Assembly (NCBI GenBank): GCA_021774875.1
Contig: JAJFIP010000227.1
Coordinates: forward strand, 1 to 34,413
Direction: 5' to 3'
DNA length: 34,413 nucleotides
Source of the DNA: Emcibacter sp.
Lineage (GTDB): Bacteria; Pseudomonadota; Alphaproteobacteria; Sphingomonadales; Emcibacteraceae
Part shown: positions 17,080 to 24,906 of the stretch, piece by piece
How positions within the stretch are numbered: position 1 is the stretch's first letter
How the letters are laid out: each line of letters begins with the position of its first letter
The notes under the pieces: generated by a model
Database searches by the model: none
Seen by the model: only the letters and a program-made list of their open reading frames with translations
What the model was told of the DNA's origin: nothing
Translations under genes and position numbers: made by a program

Positions 17080-18021
17080 ATGCATTTTACTTTTAGACAA
17101 CTTGAATATTTTGTCGCCGTTGCCGCCACCGGAACGGTAGCAGGTGCGGCGGAAAGGATGAATATCTCGGCACCCTCAATTTCAGTTGCGATCACTCAAT
17201 TGGAAAAAGAGTTCATGGTCAAACTTTTCGCACGGCATCATGCCAAGGGCTTGACAATGACAGAGGAAGGGGAGCGATTTCTGATAGAGGCACAAACGAT
17301 ACTTAAACAGGCAAATTCTCTGGATAATGCTACAAGATTTATGTCGGAAGAAGTCGGCGGCACGATTGAACTGGGGTGCCTAAGCACCATAGCCCCAATT
17401 ATCGTGCCAAAATTATGTAAGGGATTTCTAAAACATTATCCGGACATAAAATTTACTTTCCATGATGCCCCCCATGCGGAGCTGATTAATAAATTACATT
17501 TAGCGGATATTGGGATTGCTCTGACATTTTGTCTAAAAATTCCCAAAGATATAATATTCGCACCGCTAGTTGCCTTGCCGCCTTATGTGATGATCAGTGC
17601 GAACAATCCTCTTGCACAGAAAGAATCCTTGAGTTTGAATGATCTGAAAGATACATCATTCATTCAAATTGGCACGTCCCCCATGAAAGAATATGCCATG
17701 TCAATTTTCCATAAAGAAAAAACCAAGCCCAAAGTCCTGTATAAATCACCCCATTCATCTATTCAAACTTATGTGGCTCATGATTATGGTTATACATTTA
17801 CTTATATCAGACCAAAATTAGAGCAGAATCTGGATGGCAGCAGGCTGGTAACTATTCCGCTAAAAGGAACATTTGATCCCTTGATAATGGGAACGGCCAT
17901 GGTGAATAAACAATTTCAGAACCCTGCCATCAAGGCATTTCACGATTATTGCTGCCAGCATATTTCAGAAAAATCTATTCCCGGAGCTTTGGCGCCGGGG
18001 GCATCAGGTTTGGTGAATTAG
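17080..18021 (+). CDS. LysR-family transcriptional regulator (copy 2)
   Basis: This is the tandem paralogue of the preceding gene, 313 residues, starting 32 bases after its stop. The helix-turn-helix (FRQLEYFVAVAATGTVAGAA, then SAPSISVAITQLEKEF) and the HHAKGLTMTEEG wing match copy 1. Effector-domain residues differ more (for example TFCLKIPKDI against TYDLEMPDDI), so the two may sense different ligands or form a heteromer. The C-terminus has a short extra tail. Its TAG stop at 18019-18021 overlaps the TAA stop of the convergent thiolase gene. Confidence 0.92.
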   Translation: MHFTFRQLEYFVAVAATGTVAGAAERMNISAPSISVAITQLEKEFMVKLFARHHAKGLTMTEEGERFLIEAQTILKQANSLDNATRFMSEEVGGTIELGCLSTIAPIIVPKLCKGFLKHYPDIKFTFHDAPHAELINKLHLADIGIALTFCLKIPKDIIFAPLVALPPYVMISANNPLAQKESLSLNDLKDTSFIQIGTSPMKEYAMSIFHKEKTKPKVLYKSPHSSIQTYVAHDYGYTFTYIRPKLEQNLDGSRLVTIPLKGTFDPLIMGTAMVNKQFQNPAIKAFHDYCCQHISEKSIPGALAPGASGLVN

Positions 18022-19202
18022 GCAACTTCAAATAAGCCAGCCATCCCTTGCCCTCCGCCGATACACATTGTGATGACGACAAATCTCTCACCGCGCCGCC
18101 TGGCTTCAATAAGTGCATGGCCCACAAGTCGTGCGCCTGTCATACCAAAGGGATGGCCAATGGATATGCCGCCGCCATTGACGTTTAACCTTTCATTGGG
18201 AATACCAAGCTGGTCTCGGCAATATATCACTTGAACAGCAAATGCTTCATTAAGCTCCCATAATCCAATATCTTCTATCTTCAGATTATGCCGTTCCAGT
18301 AATTTTGGTATGGCATAAACCGGGCCAATACCCATCTCATCTGGCTCACATCCCGCGACAACCATGCCGCGGTAAATACCAAGAGGATGCAGTCCTCTAC
18401 GCTCCGCTAACTTTGAGTCCATAACAACACATGCTGAGGCACCATCTGAAAGTTGACTTGAATTTCCGGCTGTAATGCATCCGCCCTCGCCCATAACTGG
18501 TTTGAGGCCTGCCAATCCTTCCAGTGTTGTATTGGGGCGATTACAATCATCTTTCAAAATACTAAATTCTTGCTCAGCAGTGATGCCTGTATCTTTATCC
18601 GTGACAAGCATTTTAGTAGAGAACGGTACAATTTCATCCTCAAATTTGCCTTCTGCTTGTGCTTTGGCTGTTCGTTGTTGGCTTTGCAGGCTAAAAATAT
18701 CCTGTTGTTCACGGCTTATATTATAACGTTCCGCAACAATCTCCGCTGTTTGTATCATGGAATAATAAACCCCGGGATACAGTTTTTTAAGCTGCTCATC
18801 TTCTAACCGGAAATTATTGAAATATTTAGTATTGGTTAGTGAAATAGATTCTAACCCGCCAGCAACCATAATATCGACTCCATCGACAATAATTCTATGC
18901 GCCGCTGAAGAAATTGCCTGCAATCCTGATGAACAGAAACGGTTGATTGTACTCCCCCCGACACTCACCGGAAATCCAGCACTTAAAGCAGCCTGTCTGG
19001 CAATATTTCCGCCTGTGGCACCCTCCTGACCGCCACAGCCAAGGATAATATCCTCCACTTCTTCTCCTTCGAGACCTGCCCTCTTTACCGCATGCTTGAA
19101 AACATGTCCGCCCAAAGGGGCACCATGCGTGTTGTTCAATCCTCCTCGAAAAGATTTTGTCATTCCTGTTCTTGCTGTTGAAACAATAACTGCTTCGCGC
19201 AT
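18018..19202 (-). CDS. Thiolase (acetyl-CoA acyltransferase)
   Basis: This 394-residue thiolase has the full catalytic set: C90 in NRFCSSGLQAI, H350 in SIGHPFGMTG and C380 in MCIGGGQG. Degradative thiolases split 3-ketoacyl-CoA into acetyl-CoA and a shortened acyl-CoA. The sequence AGGLESISLT and the length fit acetyl-CoA C-acetyltransferases of beta-oxidation. It lies 108 bases downstream of a broken acetyltransferase gene on the same strand, and its best candidate promoter is the 46-bp element beyond that gene. It may serve the (R)-specific branch, as the second thiolase is paired with a FadB-type enzyme. Confidence 0.9.
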   Translation of the reverse strand: MREAVIVSTARTGMTKSFRGGLNNTHGAPLGGHVFKHAVKRAGLEGEEVEDIILGCGGQEGATGGNIARQAALSAGFPVSVGGSTINRFCSSGLQAISSAAHRIIVDGVDIMVAGGLESISLTNTKYFNNFRLEDEQLKKLYPGVYYSMIQTAEIVAERYNISREQQDIFSLQSQQRTAKAQAEGKFEDEIVPFSTKMLVTDKDTGITAEQEFSILKDDCNRPNTTLEGLAGLKPVMGEGGCITAGNSSQLSDGASACVVMDSKLAERRGLHPLGIYRGMVVAGCEPDEMGIGPVYAIPKLLERHNLKIEDIGLWELNEAFAVQVIYCRDQLGIPNERLNVNGGGISIGHPFGMTGARLVGHALIEARRRGERFVVITMCIGGGQGMAGLFEVA

Positions 19203-19310
19203 AATTTTTCCCTTTTTATGAGTAGTTGTTCATGGATGCGGGGTTAAGCATCCTATTTGGGGCTACGTCATTTTGATTTTTTTGGTATTTTGATATTTCC
19301 ATATGCCTGA

Positions 19311-19946
19311 TTATTCATGTGTGTTCAGGTCTTTGTACATGCGACATGATGGCCCGATATTTGCGGCTTCCTGTAATTTTGGTACATATGTCTCGGTGAG
19401 TATTTCCATCCCCATTTTCTGATAAAATTTTACCGCCGGTTGATTAGAAACAGCATCAAGCTGGATCGTGCGACAGTTCATTTTTTTTGCCTGTTCAAAA
19501 GCACACTGCAGCAGTTTCGCGCCAATGCCTTTTCCCTGCATATCTTCTGCGACTGACAGAAAATTTACATAATATGCACTTCGTGGAATTTTTGGTGACA
19601 GGAAAGACGTTCACCGCAGAACATTTTTCATATGGGACATCAATTCATTATTGATGAATGGTTCGGTGATGCCTGCTGTGATAAGAAGCTGTTCTTGATA
19701 TGTAACGGAACCATAGCCTATCAAAACGCCGACGACCTTATCCCCTTCAAGGGCGATAGTGCCAAACTTATGAGAATATACAGTATTATTCCTTTGCCAG
19801 CATGCCGTAACGATGTTGTGGCTTACGTCCAGTTTATTTTTATAGATGTAACTAATGGTATCCGGCGCCGTTTGGGGTAAGAGGTCAGCAACTTCTGAAG
19901 CGTGCTTAGGCTCACCTTTAACGATGTTTATATCAATCTTGTTCAT
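19311..19946 (-). pseudogene. GNAT N-acetyltransferase gene interrupted by an in-frame TGA
   Basis: One reading frame spans the whole interval but carries TGA at 19611-19613 after the codons for MKNVLR. The frame then resumes without a shift, and the translation past the stop (SPKIPRSAYYVNFLSVAEDM) joins directly to the acetyl-CoA-binding motif QGKGIGAKLL and a normal GNAT C-terminus. Intact, it would be about 211 residues. An internal ATG at 19541 could give a short fragment of 76 residues, but that alone lacks half the fold. Other genes here end in TGA, so the codon is a true stop. Either a fresh nonsense mutation or a sequence error explains it. A 46-bp element points at its start. Confidence 0.75.
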
Positions 19947-20035
19947 AGTTTTTTATCTACATTATTGGTGGATAGTAAGCACGCCAATGGCTGGAAATAG
20001 CTTTTATTTCTGTGACTCTAGTAAGAGTTATTGAG

Positions 20036-20081
20036 TATGTAAATTAGATAGATATGGCCCGTTGGTTCAGTTTTCGCTAAG
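20036..20081 (-). promoter_or_regulatory. Shared 46-bp promoter element, copy 3 (GNAT remnant and thiolase)
   Basis: On the minus strand it begins CTTAGCGAAA, carries TGAACC at positions 13-18 and ends TCTAATTTACATA, one of the best matches to the consensus. The predicted start is near 20036, about 89 bases before the GNAT frame. TTACTAG follows at the same distance as in copy 1. The thiolase gene downstream has no element of its own and probably depends on this one. Confidence 0.7.
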
Positions 20082-20151
20082 TCTGATTTGCTCGGTTCCA
20101 TAGGATGATACCAGTAATATAAGATAAAAACAGGGGGTCAACTGAAACAAG

Positions 20152-20197
20152 ATTAGGTAAAAGTGAAGCAAGGTGACATTTAAATATATTTTACATT
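20152..20197 (+). promoter_or_regulatory. Shared 46-bp promoter element, copy 4 (TonB receptor)
   Basis: It begins ATTAGGTAAA, has TGAAGC at positions 13-18, and ends TATATTTTACATT. All invariant positions of the family are kept. The -10-like hexamer TATATT is the closest of the seven to the sigma-70 consensus. The predicted leader is about 96 bases and contains the inverted repeat at 20234-20261. Confidence 0.65.
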
Positions 20198-20233
20198 GTT
20201 TGCCCAATAGCCAACACTCTAGGTCCATTCAAA

Positions 20234-20261
20234 ATACTCTGAATTTTTACTGACAGAGTAT
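20234..20261. repeat. Perfect 8-bp inverted repeat in the TonB receptor leader
   Basis: ATACTCTG (20234-20241) and CAGAGTAT (20254-20261) are exact reverse complements around a 12-base spacer, 32 bases before the receptor start codon. If the transcript begins near 20197, this is a hairpin in the mRNA leader. Otherwise it is a two-fold-symmetric operator. It is not found before the other genes. Confidence 0.6.
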
Positions 20262-20293
20262 CGGTAAAGAATTAAAATATAGGTGAGGATAGG

Positions 20294-22528
20294 ATGTTAA
20301 ATAATTCCAAAAATAAATACATAATAAAAAAGCAGTTATTGTCTGCGTGTTTGGTTGCTGTATTGGGAGCTTACGGTATTCCTGCATTAGCTGCTGTTGA
20401 AGCTGATGATGAATTTGCTATTGATGAGATTATAGTGACGGCGACAAAAAGAGAAACAACACTACAGGATGTCGCATTAAGTATCTCGGTTCTAAGTGAA
20501 GAAATGATCTCTAATTCTGGTATTACATCAGTCCAGAATCTGAGCTCAATGGTAGCAGGCTTAGATGCAAATAATCAGGGCCCAGGGTTATCTAATCTTA
20601 CCATAAGGGGCATTACAAATACTTCTGATAGTTTTTTCGTTAATTCCACCGTAGGTTTTTATGTGGATGAAATACCTGTTGCAGGAGATCCGTTAAGGTC
20701 GCCTGAATTGTCACTTTTTGACGCACAAAGGGTTGAAGTATTACGTGGTCCGCAAGGAACACTTTTTGGCGATGGTTCTTTGGGGGGCACCATAAGGGTT
20801 ATTACCAATAAGCCTGACTCGAAAGAATTCAGTGGCCGTGCGGTAGGAACCTATTCATCATGGGATGGCGGGGGTGATAATTATGAATTAAAAGGTGTTA
20901 TCAATATTCCTGTGATAGAGGATAAGCTGGCATTTAGAGTATCTGGTAGTTACAAGGATGATGGTGGATATATTGATAATGAATTACCCGGCACTTTAAT
21001 AGAAGATATTACAGATATCAATACATACGAATCCAAATCTGTAAGAGCCGCCCTTCGGGCAACGCCAAATGAGGATTTAACAATTGACCTGGTTTATAGA
21101 TACTCAGATCTTGATGTGAATGACATACGGGAAGAACAATCCCCAAGTGTTAAGAATAGAAATATATTAGAACCTAATACTAATGTGATGAATTCCGGTG
21201 CTTTGACGATTGAATATAATTTGGGATGGGCTTCTTTTGTATCAGCTTCTGCATATACGGACATCGTTCAAACTAATGCTCATGAGATAACTGATTTTGT
21301 CATTACACCATTTTTCCCCGGTATGTGTCCTTCAGGTTTTGGCTTTTCCTTATGCGCATCATCATTTGATTTCATGGACGATATACAAACCTTTACTCAG
21401 GAAATGCGTCTTGTTTCTTCTGGAGATGGTCCCCTTAATTGGACTATTGGTGGTTTCTACCGAAATGACGAACGTCATGAATTTGAAGATCTTTTCACAT
21501 TTCCTGATGATATCAGCCCGTTATTTTTTGGTGGTGTGAAATCGCTTGATATAGATTTTGTGCAAAGTGCTAATCAATATGCTGCTTTCGGTGAGTTCGA
21601 TTATCAGATGGGGGATATAAATTTACTGGTTGGTGGTCGTTATTATAAGGAGACTAAAACGTCAACTAACGTCACTGGCGGTGCCCTGGTTGCTCCTGCC
21701 AATAGTACCACAGACGATAGTAATGAAGTGTTTATTCCAAAAGCTGTAATAAAATATACACCGAGCTCGGATTTTACAGCATATGTGTCATATTCTGAAG
21801 GATTTCGGGCAGGTGGTGTGAATGCCTTGGCCTCTGCTGCAAAAGCTTTTGACCCGTCCAGTAACATTCCGGATGGTTATGGCCCAGAAGAATTGAGAGC
21901 TTGGGAATTGGGTTTAAAGAAAATTTGGATGGATGGTCGCGTTCGGACGAACCTCTTTCTTTACCGCAATTCATGGAAGGACATGATTCAGGATTTCATA
22001 GATGTAGGTAATTTTGGTTTTACGGATAATGCAGGTGATGCGGTGAGTAAAGGGTTTGAGATTGAACTGGCTGCTACCCCGATGGATGGTCTGAATATTG
22101 CGTTTAATATTTCCCATAATGATGCGACATTCAGCGATGATATTTTTGATCCCGTTTCTGGTGCTCAATTAGTCATAGGGGGTAACTTAATTCCCGGAAT
22201 GGCCAGATGGTCCTATAATTCAACTCTGGAATATCGTTATCCTATTGGAGAAGTTGAGGGACTGTTTTGGGCGAGTTTCTCTCATCGAGGAAGGACATTC
22301 TCTGAGGTTGCTAATAGTGAAATTTCCAAAACAGATAATCTGGACATCTTAAACCTGAGAATTGGTGTGGCGGGTGATCAATGGGGTGTATATCTATTTG
22401 GAAATAACATGACTCAGGAAAGGGGTGCAGTATTAGCTTTTCCACCTCTAAATCCCTCGTTTAATGCGGTTGATGCAACTTTTGTTTCACCACGGGAACT
22501 TGGCGTAGAATTAAGATTTAATTTCTAA
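20294..22528 (+). CDS. TonB-dependent outer-membrane receptor
   Basis: This 744-residue receptor starts at ATG 20294. An N-terminal signal peptide ends near ALA at 31-33, followed by a TonB box DEIIVTATK (44-52), the plug domain (LTIRGITNT, VEVLRGPQGTLFGDGSLGGTIRVITNKP near 150-180) and a beta-barrel ending in the aromatic residue of LRFNF. This class imports substrates too large or scarce for porins. Because it sits within a catabolic cluster with no siderophore genes, it probably imports the organic growth substrate and not iron; that is an inference. It is expressed from its own copy of the shared element and followed by a hairpin before the serine hydrolase. Confidence 0.93.
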   Translation: MLNNSKNKYIIKKQLLSACLVAVLGAYGIPALAAVEADDEFAIDEIIVTATKRETTLQDVALSISVLSEEMISNSGITSVQNLSSMVAGLDANNQGPGLSNLTIRGITNTSDSFFVNSTVGFYVDEIPVAGDPLRSPELSLFDAQRVEVLRGPQGTLFGDGSLGGTIRVITNKPDSKEFSGRAVGTYSSWDGGGDNYELKGVINIPVIEDKLAFRVSGSYKDDGGYIDNELPGTLIEDITDINTYESKSVRAALRATPNEDLTIDLVYRYSDLDVNDIREEQSPSVKNRNILEPNTNVMNSGALTIEYNLGWASFVSASAYTDIVQTNAHEITDFVITPFFPGMCPSGFGFSLCASSFDFMDDIQTFTQEMRLVSSGDGPLNWTIGGFYRNDERHEFEDLFTFPDDISPLFFGGVKSLDIDFVQSANQYAAFGEFDYQMGDINLLVGGRYYKETKTSTNVTGGALVAPANSTTDDSNEVFIPKAVIKYTPSSDFTAYVSYSEGFRAGGVNALASAAKAFDPSSNIPDGYGPEELRAWELGLKKIWMDGRVRTNLFLYRNSWKDMIQDFIDVGNFGFTDNAGDAVSKGFEIELAATPMDGLNIAFNISHNDATFSDDIFDPVSGAQLVIGGNLIPGMARWSYNSTLEYRYPIGEVEGLFWASFSHRGRTFSEVANSEISKTDNLDILNLRIGVAGDQWGVYLFGNNMTQERGAVLAFPPLNPSFNAVDATFVSPRELGVELRFNF

Positions 22529-22568
22529 GATATATTTTTATGTCTTGATCAGAAATAAGATTTTCGAA

Positions 22569-22601
22569 CAGAAGTCTGCTCATCTCTTGAGTGGACTTTT
22601 G
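22569..22601 (+). terminator. Stem-loop, possible terminator or mRNA processing site
   Basis: A 14-bp stem with three G-U wobbles (arms 22569-22582 and 22588-22601) closes a five-base loop. Four T fall in the descending arm and pair with an A-rich stretch. There is no long T-run after it, so termination may be partial. It separates the receptor gene from the serine hydrolase gene, which has no shared element of its own and probably relies on read-through. Confidence 0.5.
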
Positions 22602-22646
22602 CTCGTTATGGACTGAAATACGAAAGAAAGTTAACCAGGCTTAGGT

Positions 22647-23921
22647 ATGAAAAAATTAATTTTGTTTTTAGTGCTGATTATCACGCCTTCTTTTGCTGAT
22701 ATACAAATGATTATTGTTCGGGCAGATGATCTTGATGCAACCGCTGATAGACATGTTATGCAAGGTTATCCTCCACCAGAAGATATGTTAGTGAATTCTG
22801 GTAACTGGCTTTTATCTCCTTATAACAGATGGTCTTTTCAGAATACAGAAATGCTGTTTCCAACTCGCACAATTTCACATGGTAAGCAGGCACAAGAGAA
22901 ACTGCCAAAGGCAAATCAGAAATATATTCAGGCTTTCTCTAACATGAAATTTTCTATTGATATGACTTTTGATAGCTTCTTGGAAGATAACTATGTGGAT
23001 GGAATCATGGTGCTAAAAGATGGTGCCGTTGTGGTTGAACGATATGCCAATAGTCAAACTCAGGATACACGCCATATTATGTTTTCTGTAACAAAATCCT
23101 TCACAGGTCTGTTGATGGAAATATTGATTAGTGAAGGTATCATCGATGAGAGCCGCACCATTGCCAGTTATGTGACAGAATTAAAGAATAGTGCTTATGG
23201 TGACGCCACAATTCGTCAGGCTATGGATATGGAGGTCAGTCTGATTTTTTCCGAGGATTATGATGATCCTCACTCTGATATTGCAAAATTTAAATATGCG
23301 GCTGCCATGGGGAGACCCCCAAACGGAATTAAAGCCACTTCTTCGCTATATGATTTTCTCCCCCAATTAAAAAAAGATACTCAGCATGGGGAGAAATTTC
23401 AGTATGCCTCTGCCACAACGGAAGTCTTGGGGTGGGTGATGACTCGCGCAACAGGCTTGGGGTTATATGAATTGATTGAAGACAAGATTTATCAGCATAT
23501 AAATGCCAAAAAAGACAGCTATATTCTCTTAGACCGTAAAGGTAAAGCCTTGGCCGCTGGCGGTTTGAATATAACATTACCTGACCTCGCCCGTTTTGCC
23601 CTTCTCGTTCATAATGATGGGGTGGTGGCGGGGCAACAAGTAATCCCAAAGTTGGTAATATCTAAACTTAAACGTGGTGGAAATATTAGTCATTTTCCCA
23701 ACAGCGATGGTGTAAGATGGTCATATAAGAGCCAGTGGTATTTTGATGCGGAAGACAATAGTATGTTGGCATTGGGAATACATGGGCAGTCCATTTATAT
23801 AGGTCTGGATAGTGGTGTAGTCGTGGTAATCCAGTCCTCATGGCCAAATGCCAGCTATGGAAAAGCAGGATATAGAAGATATTTCTTTCATAAAGGCGTC
23901 AAGGCAGCTCTTGAAAAGTAA
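22647..23921 (+). CDS. Exported serine hydrolase, class C beta-lactamase/NylB-like
   Basis: This 424-residue serine hydrolase has an N-terminal signal peptide (MKKLILFLVLIITPSFA). The SxxK motif is S147-V-T-K150, the second motif is Y253-A-S255 in YASATTEVLGW, and the third is H379-G-Q. The arrangement resembles 6-aminohexanoate-dimer hydrolase (NylB) and related esterases more than true beta-lactamases. It would act in the periplasm, on an amide or ester carried in by the TonB receptor. The family is sure; the substrate is inferred only from its neighbours. Confidence 0.85.
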   Translation: MKKLILFLVLIITPSFADIQMIIVRADDLDATADRHVMQGYPPPEDMLVNSGNWLLSPYNRWSFQNTEMLFPTRTISHGKQAQEKLPKANQKYIQAFSNMKFSIDMTFDSFLEDNYVDGIMVLKDGAVVVERYANSQTQDTRHIMFSVTKSFTGLLMEILISEGIIDESRTIASYVTELKNSAYGDATIRQAMDMEVSLIFSEDYDDPHSDIAKFKYAAAMGRPPNGIKATSSLYDFLPQLKKDTQHGEKFQYASATTEVLGWVMTRATGLGLYELIEDKIYQHINAKKDSYILLDRKGKALAAGGLNITLPDLARFALLVHNDGVVAGQQVIPKLVISKLKRGGNISHFPNSDGVRWSYKSQWYFDAEDNSMLALGIHGQSIYIGLDSGVVVVIQSSWPNASYGKAGYRRYFFHKGVKAALEK

Positions 23922-23940
23922 ATTGCATTTCTGCAAATTG

Positions 23941-23986
23941 CTTAGGAAAAACAATACTCAAGTTGCTCTTATCTCTAATTTACATA
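23941..23986 (+). promoter_or_regulatory. Shared 46-bp promoter element, copy 5 (enoyl-CoA hydratase/C45/symporter)
   Basis: It begins CTTAGGAAAA and ends TCTCTAATTTACATA; the last 15 bases are identical to those of copy 6. The -10-like hexamer is TCTAAT. The predicted leader before ATG 24060 is about 73 bases. It lies 19 bases after the stop of the serine hydrolase. Confidence 0.7.
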
Positions 23987-24059
23987 TCTTTTTGGATTAA
24001 TTAGGTTTGATTATGGGAGTTATGTCGCCCGCTATATATTGATAATCAAAGGAATGATA

Positions 24060-24872
24060 ATGGATTATGAAGATATTCTGGTTGAAGATCGTGGTAAGGC
24101 AACATGGATTACTCTCAATCGTCCAGATGTGATGAATGCCATTCGACCTCAAACTCACAGGGAAATAATCAATGCTTTCCAACAGGCTGATCAATCTCCC
24201 GATACCCATTTTATCGTTTTAACAGGTGCTGGTCGGGCATTTTGTGCCGGCGATGATTTCAAGGAAGTTTTCTTGGCAGAAAAATCTGTAGTGGGAACAG
24301 AGAGCGCGATTAAATTTGACCGTTATAATAAAGAAATTGGGGCTGCTACACCAATTGTTATGGCCTTAGCCAACTGTACAAAACCCACCATTGCAGTTGT
24401 TAATGGGGTCGCTGTTGGCATAGGAATGGATCTTGCCTTATTATGCGATATGAGAATAGCCGCAACAACAGCTTCTATGGGTTCCTTTTATGTTCGGCGC
24501 GGGTTTGCAGGAACGGTAGCCAGCACAGTAATTTTGCCACAAATTATTGGCCTATCCCGCGCTATGGAGTTAATTTTATCAGGTGAAAAAATTGACGGTG
24601 TGGAAGCAGAGCGGTTAGGTATTGTATCAAGGGCAGTCGCCCCAGAGGAACTGGATGCTGCTGCGGATGAATTGATTGAGAAACTGTCTTGGGGAGCACC
24701 ATTGGCGCAAAAGGCGATTAAACGAATTGTAAAAAAAGGGTTAGGTGTCGATCTTCAATCAATGGAAGAATATACCCGATTATTATCCGACCCGCTTTGG
24801 GATACTGAAGATCATACAGAAGGTGTCATGTCATATGTGGAAAAAAGAAAACCATCTTTTAAAGCGCAATAA
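24060..24872 (+). CDS. Enoyl-CoA hydratase/isomerase-family protein lacking both catalytic glutamates
   Basis: This 270-residue crotonase-fold protein starts at ATG 24060; AAAGGA lies a proper distance upstream, and the TTG at 24039 is rejected. The oxyanion-hole motif CAGDD is at 62-66 and GVAVGIGMD at 116-124. Hydratases have a glutamate where D124 stands, and a second glutamate where this protein reads FYVRRGFAGT (143-152). It also lacks the aspartate used by PaaG-type isomerases, having T152 instead. The overall pattern is closest to the PaaG isomerase group. It may be an isomerase, a ring-opening hydrolase or a dehalogenase-like member with another active-site layout. It is first in an operon with the C45 enzyme and symporter. 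Confidence 0.82.
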   Translation: MDYEDILVEDRGKATWITLNRPDVMNAIRPQTHREIINAFQQADQSPDTHFIVLTGAGRAFCAGDDFKEVFLAEKSVVGTESAIKFDRYNKEIGAATPIVMALANCTKPTIAVVNGVAVGIGMDLALLCDMRIAATTASMGSFYVRRGFAGTVASTVILPQIIGLSRAMELILSGEKIDGVEAERLGIVSRAVAPEELDAAADELIEKLSWGAPLAQKAIKRIVKKGLGVDLQSMEEYTRLLSDPLWDTEDHTEGVMSYVEKRKPSFKAQ

Positions 24873-24906
24873 ACAAATATAGTTAAAAATAATTGAAAGT
24901 TAAAGA

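Larger units (their letters stand above)
19947..20293. other. Divergent intergenic region, 347 bases, no gene
   Basis: No coding region is visible. It holds two copies of the shared 46-bp element in opposite orientations (20036-20081 toward the broken GNAT gene and 20152-20197 toward the TonB receptor) and an 8-bp inverted repeat at 20234-20261. The ribosome site of the receptor gene, AGGTGAGG, is at 20281-20288. Confidence 0.7.

Noticed and set aside
19611-19613. TGA as a selenocysteine or recoded codon in the GNAT gene
   Set aside because: GNAT proteins need no selenocysteine at this place, no SECIS-like structure was evident, and other genes in the window use TGA as stop.
20250-20278. CTGACA-N17-TAAAAT as the TonB receptor promoter
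   Set aside because: The start point would fall near 20285, inside the ribosome site, leaving almost no leader. The 46-bp element upstream is a better candidate.
22647-23921. Beta-lactamase resistance gene
   Set aside because: SxxK and YxS motifs are shared by many esterases and amidases. Context and similarity point to a NylB-like hydrolase, not antibiotic resistance.
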